The notes below the pieces were generated by a model. The model searched no databases, was not told the DNA's origin, and saw only the letters and a program-made list of their open reading frames with translations. A stretch of DNA of 64,000 bases from Propionivibrio sp047601695 (GTDB lineage Bacteria; Pseudomonadota; Gammaproteobacteria; Burkholderiales; Rhodocyclaceae): NCBI GenBank assembly GCA_047601695.1, contig JASGIW010000004.1, forward strand, positions 930,001 to 994,000, given 5' to 3'. This document shows positions 47,982-57,219 of the stretch, piece by piece. Each line of letters opens with the position of its first letter. The first letter of the stretch is position 1. A program made the position numbers and the translations under genes.

Positions 47982-48689
47982 TTAACTCCCAACCGACAGG
48001 CGGCCAACGACTTGCCCAGCCACACTAATCCTTGCGTTGTTCGATGACGACTCCTCCAAGTCCGACTCATCCAAAACCTCGTCTTCGAACAACGGATTGT
48101 CGCACTTGAGTCGAACATCCCCCTTGATTCCGCGCTGCACACGTCGAACCACGAACCGATCGCCAATCTGGAATACAAAAACCCCGTTTGCTTGAATACG
48201 CCGAACTCTCGGATCGTACAAAACAGCATCACCGCTGTTCACATAGGGCGCCATGTCGTCGCTTGAAACCTGCAGCATCCTCACATCCTTCGGCAAACCC
48301 ATGCTCCGCAACGTTTCGGGCAGCGTGTACCAAGAGTACCCGCCAAGACTCCCCTCTTCATGCATATCAACCATGACGTAGTTCTCGTCGATGACATGCG
48401 TATCCTTGCCGCTATCACCCACTACCAGCTGCTCGACAGTCGTCCCCAGAATATCGGCGATCTCAGGCAGACGTGACAACTCCGGAACTCCGTCGCCTTT
48501 CAGCCAATTTGCCGCCGTGTTCTGACTCACGCCAAAAAGCTCGGCAACACCCACGACGCGCCCATAACCAGACGGAATGGCGCCGCGCCTATCGAGCGCC
48601 GCATTGAGATTCTCTGCAAACTGCTTTCGAAAGATCTTCTGTTTGGAAGATCGCTCATCGGAATCGCCAAAACGAACAACTGTATTCAT
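47982..48689 (-). CDS. Helix-turn-helix repressor with degenerate S24 peptidase domain
   Basis: A 235-residue CI/LexA-like regulator. Residues about 20-90 form the helix-turn-helix domain (VAELFGVSQNTAANWLKGDG), and residues about 115-230 the S24-like dimerisation domain. The usual catalytic Ser (G-D-S-M) reads S-D-D-M here (Asp145), and the catalytic Lys is replaced by Arg (VVRRV, 181-183). It should therefore not self-cleave after DNA damage. It is a single gene with no phage genes beside it. Targets unknown; autoregulation through the 370-base upstream region is likely. Confidence 0.8.
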   Translation of the reverse strand: MNTVVRFGDSDERSSKQKIFRKQFAENLNAALDRRGAIPSGYGRVVGVAELFGVSQNTAANWLKGDGVPELSRLPEIADILGTTVEQLVVGDSGKDTHVIDENYVMVDMHEEGSLGGYSWYTLPETLRSMGLPKDVRMLQVSSDDMAPYVNSGDAVLYDPRVRRIQANGVFVFQIGDRFVVRRVQRGIKGDVRLKCDNPLFEDEVLDESDLEESSSNNARISVAGQVVGRLSVGS

Positions 48690-48989
48690 CGAACCATACT
48701 CACATTAGGCCTCGTCCGGCGGAATCACCGAACTCGCAGAACATAAATAAACGCCCCTTACCGCAAGGCGACCCAAAACCATCTACCCACCTGCCCGCAG
48801 ACAACCACAAATTGTCTTCTCAAACAGCCCAAGAGCGATTGTGCTCTAAGCAAACCGGCACAACAAGGAGGTTCACCGCTTTGTCGTATGAAAATCAGAC
48901 TAGCCATTTACCCCCTGATCAAACCTTCTTGCCAGGAACAACGCCAATGGCCAATAGGTACTGAGCCCTTGAAAGCGACGTCAAATCTG
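48690..48989. other. Intergenic region between repressor and tRNA-Val
   Basis: About 300 bases with no credible gene. It likely includes the promoter and operator of the repressor gene. No clear dyad symmetry was found. Confidence 0.4.
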
Positions 48990-49017
48990 TTGACATACCT
49001 TTGGGCATCCTTATAAT
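48990..49017 (+). promoter_or_regulatory. Sigma-70 promoter for tRNA-Val
   Basis: A perfect -35 TTGACA (48990-48995) and perfect -10 TATAAT (49012-49017) are 16 bases apart, 41 bases before the tRNA. Confidence 0.85.
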
Positions 49018-49058
49018 GCGGCCTTCTTCGACGTCGCAAGCAGCTCTCGCGACAAAGA

Positions 49059-49135
49059 AGGCGCGTAGCTCAGCTGGTTAGAGCACCACCTTGACATGGT
49101 GGGGGTCGTTGGTTCGAGTCCAATCGCGCCTACCA
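49059..49135 (+). tRNA. tRNA-Val (GAC)
   Basis: A 77-nt cloverleaf with encoded CCA. Acceptor AGGCGCG pairs with CGCGCCT. The anticodon loop TTGACAT gives anticodon GAC (valine). T-loop TTCGAGT is standard. Confidence 0.95.
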
Positions 49136-49141
49136 AACATT

Positions 49142-49169
49142 AAAGCCAGAGCGAGCCTCTGGCTTTTTT
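49142..49169 (+). terminator. Intrinsic terminator after tRNA-Val
   Basis: Stem GCCAGAG / CTCTGGC with a CGAGC loop followed by TTTTTT. Confidence 0.85.
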
Positions 49170-49187
49170 CATTCCTGGGGTCGATAT

Positions 49188-51110
49188 ATGCCGGTTATCA
49201 CACTACCCGATGGCTCTCAACGCGAGTTCTCACAACCGGTAACTATCGCCGAAATCGCACAGAGCATTGGCGCCGGCTTGGCCCGCGCCGCCTTGGCGGG
49301 CAAAGTCAACGGAGTCCTAGTGGACACTTCCTTCCGCGTAGAGAAGGACGCGCAGGTTGGCATCATCACAGAACGAGACCCTGAGGGCCTGGAGGTCATT
49401 CGCCATTCAACCGCCCATTTGCTCGCCTACGCTGTCAAGGAATTGTTCCCCGAAACTCAAGTCACGATCGGGCCGGTCATCGAAAACGGTTTCTATTACG
49501 ACTTCGCGCTTGGGCGCGCTTTCACCCCGGACGACCTCGTTGCGATCGAAAAGCGAATGTCAGATATCGCAAAGCGAGACCTTCCGGTTACCCGTGAAGT
49601 ATGGAAACGCGACGAAGCAACCGCGTTCTTCAAGTCGATTGGTGAACATTACAAGGCCGAATTGATCGCAGCCATTCCCGACGAACAGGAAGTCTCGCTC
49701 TATCGCGAAGGCGCTTTCGTCGACCTGTGCAGAGGACCGCACGTACCGTCCACCGGCAAACTTAAGGTATTCAAGCTAATGAAAGTCGCCGGCGCCTACT
49801 GGCGTGGCGACCACCGCAACGAGCAACTTCAGCGCATCTACGGGACCGCTTGGGCCAAAAAGGAAGACCAAGAGGCCTACCTGACCATGCTGGACGAGGC
49901 TGAGAAGCGCGATCATCGTCAACTGGGTCGCCAACTCGATCTTTTCCACCTGCAAGACGAAGCCCCAGGCATGATCTTCTGGCACCCCAAGGGCTGGTCG
50001 CTCTGGCAGCAGGTCGAACAATACATGCGTTGCGTTTACCAGAACAACGGCTATCTCGAAGTGAAGTGCCCGCAGATCATTGACCGTTCATTGTGGGAAA
50101 AGACTGGACACTGGCAGAACTATCGGGAAAACATGTTCACGACCGAATCGGAAAAGCGCGATTACGCGATCAAGCCGATGAATTGCCCCGGCCACGTACA
50201 AATCTTCAATGCCGGACTGCGCAGCTACCGCGACCTACCCCTACGCTATGGTGAATTCGGCTCCTGTCACCGCAACGAGCCCTCGGGAGCGCTGCACGGC
50301 ATCATGCGCGTACGTGGTTTCACACAAGATGACGGCCACATCTTCTGCACCGAAGATCAGATCCAGTCTGAGGTGACCGCCTTCAACGCACTGTTGAAGC
50401 GTGTTTACGCCGACTTTGGTTTTCACGAAATCGCAGTCAAGCTGGCCCTACGCCCTGCTCCCGACAAACGTCTCGGCTCGGACGAAATCTGGGACAAGGC
50501 GGAGAATGCTCTCCGTGAAGCCCTGCGCGCATCCGGATTGTCATGGGACGAACTGCCCGGCGAAGGCGCTTTCTACGGACCCAAGATCGAATTCCACATC
50601 AAGGACTCGATAGGCCGCTCATGGCAATGCGGCACTGTGCAGGTCGACTACTCGATGCCCGGCAGGCTTGGCGCCGAGTATGTCGGTGAGGATAACGCGC
50701 GTCACGTGCCCGTCATGCTGCACCGCGCCATTCTTGGCTCGCTTGAACGCTTCATCGGCATCCTGATCGAGAACTGGGCTGGCGCTCTGCCGCTATGGCT
50801 GGCACCGCAGCAAGCCGTCGTGCTGAATATCTCCGAAAAGCACGCAGATTATGCGGAACAAGTGGCACAAGCTCTGCGCGTGGCTGGATTCCGCGCCGAG
50901 AGCGATTTGCGCAACGAAAAAATTACCTATAAAATACGAGAACATAGCTTGAATAAGTTGCCATACCAGATCGTTGTGGGCGATAAGGAAATGGCAGCAA
51001 ATCTGGTTGCCGTGCGTACACGCGGTGGTCAGGATCTCGGGCAAATGCCAATCGAGACACTGATCGAGCAACTTCGTAAAGAAGTCGCAGCGCGAAGTGG
51101 CACGGCTTAA
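49188..51110 (+). CDS. thrS: Threonyl-tRNA synthetase
   Basis: A 640-residue class II synthetase of normal length. It has an N-terminal TGS domain (VITLPDGSQREF), an editing domain (HSTAHLLAYAVKELFP, zinc/His cluster), the catalytic core with MNCPGH, motif 2 (GSCHRNEPSGALHGIMRVRGFTQ) and motif 3 (AILGSLERFIGILIE), and the C-terminal anticodon-binding domain. It opens a run thrS-infC-rpmI-rplT-pheS-pheT-ihfA. Confidence 0.97.
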   Translation: MPVITLPDGSQREFSQPVTIAEIAQSIGAGLARAALAGKVNGVLVDTSFRVEKDAQVGIITERDPEGLEVIRHSTAHLLAYAVKELFPETQVTIGPVIENGFYYDFALGRAFTPDDLVAIEKRMSDIAKRDLPVTREVWKRDEATAFFKSIGEHYKAELIAAIPDEQEVSLYREGAFVDLCRGPHVPSTGKLKVFKLMKVAGAYWRGDHRNEQLQRIYGTAWAKKEDQEAYLTMLDEAEKRDHRQLGRQLDLFHLQDEAPGMIFWHPKGWSLWQQVEQYMRCVYQNNGYLEVKCPQIIDRSLWEKTGHWQNYRENMFTTESEKRDYAIKPMNCPGHVQIFNAGLRSYRDLPLRYGEFGSCHRNEPSGALHGIMRVRGFTQDDGHIFCTEDQIQSEVTAFNALLKRVYADFGFHEIAVKLALRPAPDKRLGSDEIWDKAENALREALRASGLSWDELPGEGAFYGPKIEFHIKDSIGRSWQCGTVQVDYSMPGRLGAEYVGEDNARHVPVMLHRAILGSLERFIGILIENWAGALPLWLAPQQAVVLNISEKHADYAEQVAQALRVAGFRAESDLRNEKITYKIREHSLNKLPYQIVVGDKEMAANLVAVRTRGGQDLGQMPIETLIEQLRKEVAARSGTA

Positions 51111-51136
51111 TTTTTGTCAGGACAAGGAGCGAAACC

Positions 51137-51658
51137 ATCGCACTGCAAAAGGCGCAACGCGTTAACGAGGAAATTAACGCCCCTGAAATTCGACTGGTAG
51201 GTGCCGACGGAGAGGCTCTCGGCATCATGAGTGTTCGCCAAGCTTTGCTGCTTGCTGAAGAAGCAGGGGTTGATCTCGTGGAGATTGCCCCGATGGCACA
51301 ACCTCCTGTTTGCCGGATCATGGATTACGGCAAGTTCAAATATCAGGAGCAAAAGCGGCAGCACGAACAAAAACTCAAGCAGAAGCAGGTGCAGGTCAAG
51401 GAAATCAAATTCCGCCCAGGGACTGACGAGAACGATTACCAGATCAAGTTACGCAGCATGCTTCGGTTCTTGCAGGAAGAAGACAAAGTCAAAGTCACTT
51501 TGCGTTTCCGTGGTCGTGAGATGGCACATCAGGAAATTGGAATGCGTCAGATCGAGCGAATCAAAATCGACCTACAGGACTTTGCCACAGTTGAGCAAAT
51601 GCCGAAGATGGAAGGACGTCAGATGGTGATGGTTCTGGCGCCGAGCAGGAAGAAGTAA
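51137..51658 (+). CDS. infC: Translation initiation factor IF-3 with an ATC start codon
   Basis: A 173-residue factor that binds the 30S subunit and proofreads initiation. The conserved N-terminus (ALQKAQRVNEEINAPEIRLVG) begins at an ATC (51137-51139) with an AAGGAG site 8 bases before it; there is no ATG, GTG or TTG in place. Rare AUU/AUC-type starts allow IF-3 to limit its own translation. The rest (KEIKFRPGTDENDYQIK, LRFRGREMAHQEIG) is intact. Confidence 0.95.
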   Translation: MALQKAQRVNEEINAPEIRLVGADGEALGIMSVRQALLLAEEAGVDLVEIAPMAQPPVCRIMDYGKFKYQEQKRQHEQKLKQKQVQVKEIKFRPGTDENDYQIKLRSMLRFLQEEDKVKVTLRFRGREMAHQEIGMRQIERIKIDLQDFATVEQMPKMEGRQMVMVLAPSRKK

Positions 51659-51753
51659 CAGCAATCGCAACACCGTAGTCACCATAAGTGGTTTCAGGTA
51701 ACAAAGCGCTTCCGCCGGAAGCCACCTGCTCCCACATTAAGAAGGAGCATTCA

Positions 51754-51951
51754 ATGCCCAAGATGAAGACCAAGAGTGGCGCCAAAAAGCGCTTCAAGGT
51801 CAGCGCAAGTGGTCGCGTCAAACGCGGCCAAGCGTTCAAACGTCATATTCTGACCAAGAAAACCACTAAAGCCAAGCGTCATTTGCGAGGCGTGACCGGA
51901 GTGCATGACTCCGACAAGGCCATGGTTCGCGCCATGATGCCTTACGCGTAA
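51754..51951 (+). CDS. rpmI: 50S ribosomal protein L35
   Basis: A 65-residue very basic protein (MPKMKTKSGAKKRFKVSASG) of standard L35 length. AAGGAG precedes the ATG. It lies between infC and rplT in the usual order; the 95-base infC-rpmI gap may carry control by L20. Confidence 0.96.
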   Translation: MPKMKTKSGAKKRFKVSASGRVKRGQAFKRHILTKKTTKAKRHLRGVTGVHDSDKAMVRAMMPYA

Positions 51952-51962
51952 GGAGATAGACA

Positions 51963-52322
51963 ATGCCTCGAGTAAAACGTGGTGTAACGGCGCGTGCGCG
52001 CCATAAGAAGATTTTTGAACTGGCAAAGGGTTATCGTGGCCGTCGCAAGAACGTATACCGCATCGCCAAACAGGCGGTGATGAAGGCCGGTCAATATGCA
52101 TATCGCGATCGTCGCCAAAGAAAGCGCCAATTCCGCACTTTGTGGATTGCGCGGATCAATGCGGCAGCCCGTGAAGTTGGACTTAAGTACAGCACCTTCA
52201 TGAACGGACTCAAGAAGGCACAGATTGAAGTTGACCGTAAAGTGCTGGCTGATCTCGCTGTTTTCGACAAACCGGCATTTGCTGCACTGGCAGTTCAAGC
52301 CAAAGCTCAACTCAAAGCCTAA
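51963..52322 (+). CDS. rplT: 50S ribosomal protein L20
   Basis: A 119-residue protein with the L20 N-terminal RNA-binding extension (MPRVKRGVTARARHKKIFEL) and RNAAAREVGLKYSTFMNGLK-like core. L20 can repress its own operon. 11 bases after rpmI; a strong terminator follows. Confidence 0.97.
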   Translation: MPRVKRGVTARARHKKIFELAKGYRGRRKNVYRIAKQAVMKAGQYAYRDRRQRKRQFRTLWIARINAAAREVGLKYSTFMNGLKKAQIEVDRKVLADLAVFDKPAFAALAVQAKAQLKA

Positions 52323-52335
52323 TTGTAAGCGTGTC

Positions 52336-52365
52336 AAAAAAGGAGGCTTGCGCCTCCTTTTTTTT
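52336..52365 (+). terminator. Intrinsic terminator after rplT
   Basis: Stem AGGAGGC / GCCTCCT with TTGC loop, A run before and an eight-T run after. Confidence 0.9.
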
Positions 52366-52385
52366 CGGTAACTTGGTAGATACTC

Positions 52386-53433
52386 ATGCAGAACCTTGAT
52401 CAAATAGCACAAGACGCTGCAGTTGCGTTCGCGGCGACTGATAACCCCGACGCGCTTGAGCAAATCAAGGCGCGCTTTCTCGGCAAGGCCGGCCAGATTA
52501 CTGAGTTGCTCAAAGGACTAGCCAAGTTGCCACCTGAGGAGCGGAAGTCGGCCGGCGCAGCTATCAACAGAGCAAAAGAGGCGATCGAGTCCTCCCTAAA
52601 TGCTCGACGTAATCATTTGAGGCGCCTTGCCCTAGAAAACCGGCTATCCGAGGAATCGCTCGACGTCACATTGCCAGGGCGAGGAGAAACCAAAGGCGGG
52701 TTGCATCCTGTCACCAAAACCTTGGAACGAATAGAGGCCTTGTTCCGATCAATCGGTTTTGAGGTAGCCGACGGACCGGAGATTGAAGCAGACTTCCAGA
52801 ATTTCACCGCGCTGAATACTCCCGAGGATCACCCGGCGCGCTCGATGCATGACACGTTCTATCTACAGAACCAGGACGGCAGCGTGGCCGAGGGGATTCT
52901 GTTGCGTACGCACACAAGTCCAATTCAGGTGCGCTACATGCAAGCCCACGTAGCGAAGTATGCACATTTGGAGACGATGCCGGAAATCCGCATTATCGCC
53001 CCTGGTCGCGTCTATCGTGTTCAACTCTGACGCAACACATTCGCCCATGTTTCATCAGGTTGAAGGCCTCTGGATTGGCGAAGACGTTAGCTTTTCCGAC
53101 CTGAAGGGCGTCGTTGCCGACTTCCTGCGCCGCTTCTTTGAAAGCGATGATTTACAGGTGCGATTCCGCCCGTCATTCTTCCCCTTCACCGAACCGTCGG
53201 CGGAAATCGATGTTGCATTCATGAATGGGCCTCTTAAAGGCCGCTGGCTTGAAATAGCCGGGTGCGGCATGGTTCATCCAAACGTCTTGCGTCATGTCGG
53301 CATAGATCCCGAGAAATATCTGGGATTCGCCTTCGGCATGGGGCCGGATCGCTTGACTATGCTGCGCTATGGGGTCAATGACTTGCGCCTCTTCTTCGAC
53401 GGCGACCTGCGCTTCCTGCGTCAATTCGTTTGA
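52386..53433 (+). CDS. pheS: Phenylalanyl-tRNA synthetase alpha subunit, frameshifted
   Basis: The corrected product is about 348 residues. The N-terminal coiled coil and GLHPVTKTLERIEALFRSIGF read in the first frame and stop at YRVQL. The C-terminal catalytic part (THSPMFHQVEGLWI, then GCGMVHPNVLRHVGIDP and GMGPDRLTMLRYG) reads one frame over. Removing one base in the heptamer GTTCAAC, 53019-53025, gives YRVNSDATHSPMF, the expected motif 2 region. Essential gene, so the break is unlikely to be a true null. Followed by pheT after 25 bases. Confidence 0.95.
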
Positions 53434-53458
53434 TGGTTTTTGGTGATACGGATCATCC

Positions 53459-55835
53459 ATGAAATTCTCTGAATCCTGGCTTCGCTCTTTTGTAAACCCT
53501 TCGGTTCATGGAAGCGACTTTTCTCACCTTCTCACAATGGCAGGCCTTGAGGTTGAAGAAGAAGAAACAGTTGCCCCCTACTTTGACAAGGTCGTCGTTG
53601 CTCGCGTACTTGAAGTCGACAAACACCCGGATGCCGATCGTCTCAACGTGTGCCGTGTTGATGCAGGTCTCCCGTCGCCATTGCAGATAGTCTGTGGAGC
53701 CCCAAACGTGGTGCCTGGCCAACGGGTGCCTTGCGCGTTGCCAGGCGCAATTCTTCCCGGCGACTTCCAGATAAAGGTTGCCAAAGTCCGAGGTATCGAA
53801 TCGACTGGAATGTTGTGTTCCGCTAAAGAGCTAGGGATTTCGGACGATGCCTCAGGCCTTCTCGTCTTGGCGTCTGACGCCCCGATAGGTCAGAGTATCC
53901 GCCAACATCTTGACCTCGACGACCGCTCCCTGACCCTGAAATTAACGCCGAATCGAGCTGATTGCTTATCCATAACCGGAATCGCTCGCGAAGTCGCAGC
54001 GCTCACCAATAGTGCCGTAACTTTTCCGGAGATTACGGATGTCGTTGCTCAAACTGAAACAAGGCGCGCCGTCGTTCTTGACGCTCCGGAAGCCTGTCCG
54101 TTTTACTGTGGGCGAGTCATTTCCGGTGTCGATGCGAGAGTTTCAACACCAGACTGGATGAAACAACGCTTGGAACGTAGCGGTATCCGGTCGATATCTG
54201 CACTGGTGGATATTACCAACTATGTGATGCTTGAACAGGGACAGCCACTACACGCCTTCGACAACGCAAAGCTGGAGGGGTCAATTCACGCTCGGATGGC
54301 GTCAAAAGGCGAAACGATTCGCCTTTTGAATGAACAGACACTGGAACTTCAAGACGATGTCCTGCTTATCTCGGACGATGCGCGGGCAGTCGCGATGGCC
54401 GGCATCATGGGAGGAGAAAGCAGCGGGATCACATTGGACACACAGGAAATATTCCTCGAGTCCGCTTTCTTCGCTCCGAAAGCAATTGCCGGCCGAGCTC
54501 GACGTTATGGTTTTGTGTCCGACGCATCTCACCGCTTCGAGCGCGGCGTGGACTTCGGAAACACGCGACGCGCTTTAGAGCGAGCAACCCGACTGATTCT
54601 CGACATTTGTGGTGGAATTGCCGGCCCGGTCAGCGAAGCGAAAGCTATTCTCCCAAAACGATCCCCTGTCCGCCTTCGTCTGCAACGACTCGCCAAGGTC
54701 GTCGGAATCGATTTTTCAGAGGAAATCGTTTCAGGGCTCCTGTCGCACCTGGGCCTAAGCTACAGCCTTGAGAACGGCGACTTCATTGTTTGCCCGCCGA
54801 CATATCGATTCGACATCGAAATAGAAGAGGATTTGATCGAAGAAATCGTCCGGTTGCACGGATACGACTCGATTCCAACGCGCTTGCCACTCGCTCAACT
54901 TGCGATGCTTCCGCAAACGGAAGCAACTCGCCCAATCACCCGGGTCAGGCAACTACTAGCGGATAGAGGATTCCAGGAAGTCGTCAACTTTGCATTTGTC
55001 GAGGAAACTTGGGAGTCCGATTTCGCAGGCAATAACGCACCGATTCGTTTAGCCAATCCAATCGCAACTCAAATGTGCGTAATGCGCTCAACATTGATCG
55101 GTGGGTTGATCGCCAACGTGTCCACGAACCTGAAACGAAAGCAGAGCAGAGTTCGTGTCTTTGAAACTGGACGCTGTTTCTTCCGCGACACTCCAGGCAA
55201 TCCCGTACCGGGATTCCATCAACCGTTGAAAATTGCAGGACTGGCTTACGGCAGCGCACTCCCTGAACAGTGGGGGGAACACTCGCGCAATGTCGATTTC
55301 TTTGATATCAAGGCCGAAGTTGAGCTTCTTCTCGCACCGGCGACCGCACAGTTCGAAAGAGTTAACCATCCAGCTTTTCACCCAGGACGGTGTGCTTGCA
55401 TCAAGATTGATGGAACGACCGTAGGTGTACTTGGAGAAATCCATCCGGAATGGATGCAAAAATATGAACTCCCAACGGCACCTGTCGTATTCGAGATCGA
55501 CTTAGCAATTCTGCTGAAGGCAGAAACTCCGGTGTTCTCGGAAGTTTCCCGACAGCCTTACGCCGTCCGCGATCTGGCGATACTGGTTCGACCAAAAAAT
55601 CGAATTGCAGCAGCTCATGGACGGTCTGGGAACCAACAAACCGCCTATCGTCCAGGACATCCGATTGTTCGACATCTACACCGGAAAAGGCGTTGAGCCA
55701 GGTAAGAAAAGCCTTGCCTTCCGTATAGTTATGCAAGATACTCAAAGGACTTTGCTAGACGTGGAGGTTGATGCTGCAGTTCAGGAATTGATCGTTTACT
55801 TGCAGCAATCCTTCGCTGCACAACTCCGCGTCTGA
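53459..55835 (+). CDS. pheT: Phenylalanyl-tRNA synthetase beta subunit, frameshifted near its C-terminus
   Basis: The corrected product is about 791 residues, normal for PheT. It has the N-terminal EMAP/OB-like domain (KVVVARVLEVDKHPDADRLN), B3/B4 editing, B5 and the catalytic-like core. The anticodon-binding fold at the C-terminus (GLGTNKPPIVQDIRLFDIYTGKGV-like) lies in another frame. Removing one base in the heptamer GTTCGAC, 55586-55592, gives ILVDQKIELQQLMDG and joins them. Pairs with PheS in the alpha2-beta2 enzyme. Confidence 0.95.
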
Positions 55836-55850
55836 TGGGAATAATAAGAC

Positions 55851-56153
55851 ATGACGCTTACGAAAGCAGAACTCGCTGATTTGCTATTTGAGAAAGTCGG
55901 TCTCAATAAACGCGAAGCCAAAGACATGGTCGAGGCTTTTTTTGAAGAAGTTCGAAACGCACTTGAACGCGGCGACGGAGTAAAGCTCTCCGGATTTGGC
56001 AACTTTCAGTTGCGCGACAAACCACAACGCCCAGGGCGAAATCCGAAAACAGGGGAAGAAATTCCGATAACCGCTCGACGTGTAGTCACGTTCCATGCCA
56101 GCCAGAAGCTTAAAGGCGAAGTTGAATTGACTTACGATGGAACCGAATCCTAA
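55851..56153 (+). CDS. ihfA: Integration host factor alpha subunit
   Basis: A 100-residue HU/IHF-family DNA-bending protein. It has TKAELADLLFEKVGLNKREA, the DNA-binding arm RPGRNPKTGEEIPITARRVV with its conserved Pro, and the usual length. Position after pheT identifies it as the alpha subunit. The end overlaps the MerR-type gene by 17 bases. Confidence 0.95.
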   Translation: MTLTKAELADLLFEKVGLNKREAKDMVEAFFEEVRNALERGDGVKLSGFGNFQLRDKPQRPGRNPKTGEEIPITARRVVTFHASQKLKGEVELTYDGTES

Positions 56154-56496
56154 AGACACTAGCAAGGAGCCGTTACCGCCCATTCCGGCAAAACGCTACT
56201 TCACGATCGGTGAGGTCAGCGAACTTTGCGGTGTCAAACCGCACGTACTTCGCTACTGGGAGCAGGAGTTCACTCAGCTGAAACCGGTAAAACGGCGCGG
56301 CAATCGTCGCTATTACCAGCATCACGAAGTACTTCTGGTGCGACGAATAAGGGAGTTACTCTACAACCAAGGATTTACGATCAGCGGAGCACGAAGCCGC
56401 CTAGACGATTCTGTAGTCGAAGAGAAGCCTTCGGCGTTCACTCCTGAAGTATTGCGAAGAGAGCTCCTGAATATTGTCGAACTGCTTCGTTTTTGA
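56137..56496 (+). CDS. MerR-family transcriptional regulator
   Basis: A 119-residue regulator. The N-terminal winged helix (KRYFTIGEVSELCGVKPHVL, then RYWEQEFTQLKPVKRRGNRR) is typical of the MerR family, followed by a dimerisation helix (RRIRELLYNQGFTISGARSRL). No effector domain or metal-binding cysteines are seen. It overlaps ihfA and is the last gene of the pheST-ihfA run, a common arrangement. Targets unknown. Confidence 0.88.
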   Translation: MEPNPKDTSKEPLPPIPAKRYFTIGEVSELCGVKPHVLRYWEQEFTQLKPVKRRGNRRYYQHHEVLLVRRIRELLYNQGFTISGARSRLDDSVVEEKPSAFTPEVLRRELLNIVELLRF

Positions 56497-56523
56497 GACA
56501 AGTACACTATTCTCGGTTATAAT
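56493..56523 (+). promoter_or_regulatory. Probable promoter for tRNA-Pro
   Basis: A -10 TATAAT (56518-56523) lies 10 bases before the tRNA. The best -35 is TTGAGA at 56493-56498 (spacer 19), inside the end of the MerR gene. Confidence 0.6.
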
Positions 56524-56532
56524 TTAAGGCTG

Positions 56533-56610
<78 letters not shown>

Positions 56611-56648
56611 AAGAAAACAGCAGTAAAATCAGGTAGATACAAGCAGAG

Positions 56649-56675
56649 AGGCCGATCTTTCGATCGGCCTTTTTG
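56649..56675 (+). terminator. Intrinsic terminator after tRNA-Pro
   Basis: Stem AGGCCGATC / GATCGGCCT with TTTC loop and a following T run. Confidence 0.85.
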
Positions 56676-56749
56676 TTTGGATTTTTAGAATTTCTCTCTG
56701 TACCACAACAAAACTACAACAAACGGGCGCGCTGCCCGCACCAAATAAA

Positions 56750-56773
56750 AAGCCGGGAACACGTCCCGGCTTA
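56750..56773 (-). terminator. Terminator of the small accessory gene
   Basis: Stem AAGCCGGGA / TCCCGGCTT. On the minus strand a T-rich tail (TTTTATT) follows, 57 bases after the stop codon of the gene at 56830-57060. Confidence 0.7.
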
Positions 56774-56829
56774 GCCTTTCTAATTCTTCTGTTCGTCCGA
56801 TCAATCGGCTTCTAGGTATTCCCATGGAG

Positions 56830-57060
56830 CTAGCACGTCACCTTGCGGTCCTTAACCCATTCTTCCAAGTCATCAATCTTGTAATCGTCCAAAGCGTTCG
56901 TATACGTGTTGATGACGTGGTACTTACCGCAATTGCTCTCCATCCTGCTACCAGGGCGCGCCTTGCACAGCTTCCGCGGGAAAGGTTCTTTCGCCAGCTT
57001 ACGGTTAATGCGGGCGATCAATGCGCGCTCTGACACTGGCACTTTCTTTTGCTCACTCAT
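56830..57060 (-). CDS. Small conserved hypothetical accessory protein
   Basis: A 76-residue soluble, basic protein: MSEQKKVPVSERALIARINR, then KYHVINTYTNALDDYKIDD and a C-terminal Cys. The opening resembles short proteins often seen on plasmids and integrated elements, of unknown role; I cannot name the family. AAATGAG-type spacing gives only a moderate ribosome site. It has its own terminator and lies downstream of a tRNA gene, next to IS66 debris. Confidence 0.6.
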   Translation of the reverse strand: MSEQKKVPVSERALIARINRKLAKEPFPRKLCKARPGSRMESNCGKYHVINTYTNALDDYKIDDLEEWVKDRKVTC

Positions 57061-57171
57061 TTGCTACACCTCACTTGTAGTTGTTGGTAACTTCAATATA
57101 GTGTGTATTTGTGATTATGCAAGGATGAGAATATGTGAATGTGTGCGTGAGATAAGTTAGCGATAAAAAGA

Positions 57172-57192
57172 GGCCCGGTTATGCACCGGGCC
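57172..57192 (-). terminator. Stem-loop with U tract on the minus strand
   Basis: Stem GGCCCGGT / ACCGGGCC with a five-base loop. On the minus strand it is followed by TCTTTTTATC. It may end transcription from the IS66 remnant side. Confidence 0.6.
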
Positions 57193-57219
57193 AAACATGA
57201 AAACAACAACGCATTCTTC

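Noticed and set aside
53019..55592. Programmed ribosomal frameshifting as the explanation for pheS, pheT and dnaB
   Set aside because: The site falls in different codon phases in different genes, occurs in unrelated genes, and no slippery run, stop-codon context or stimulating structure is shared. None of these genes is known to use frameshifting.
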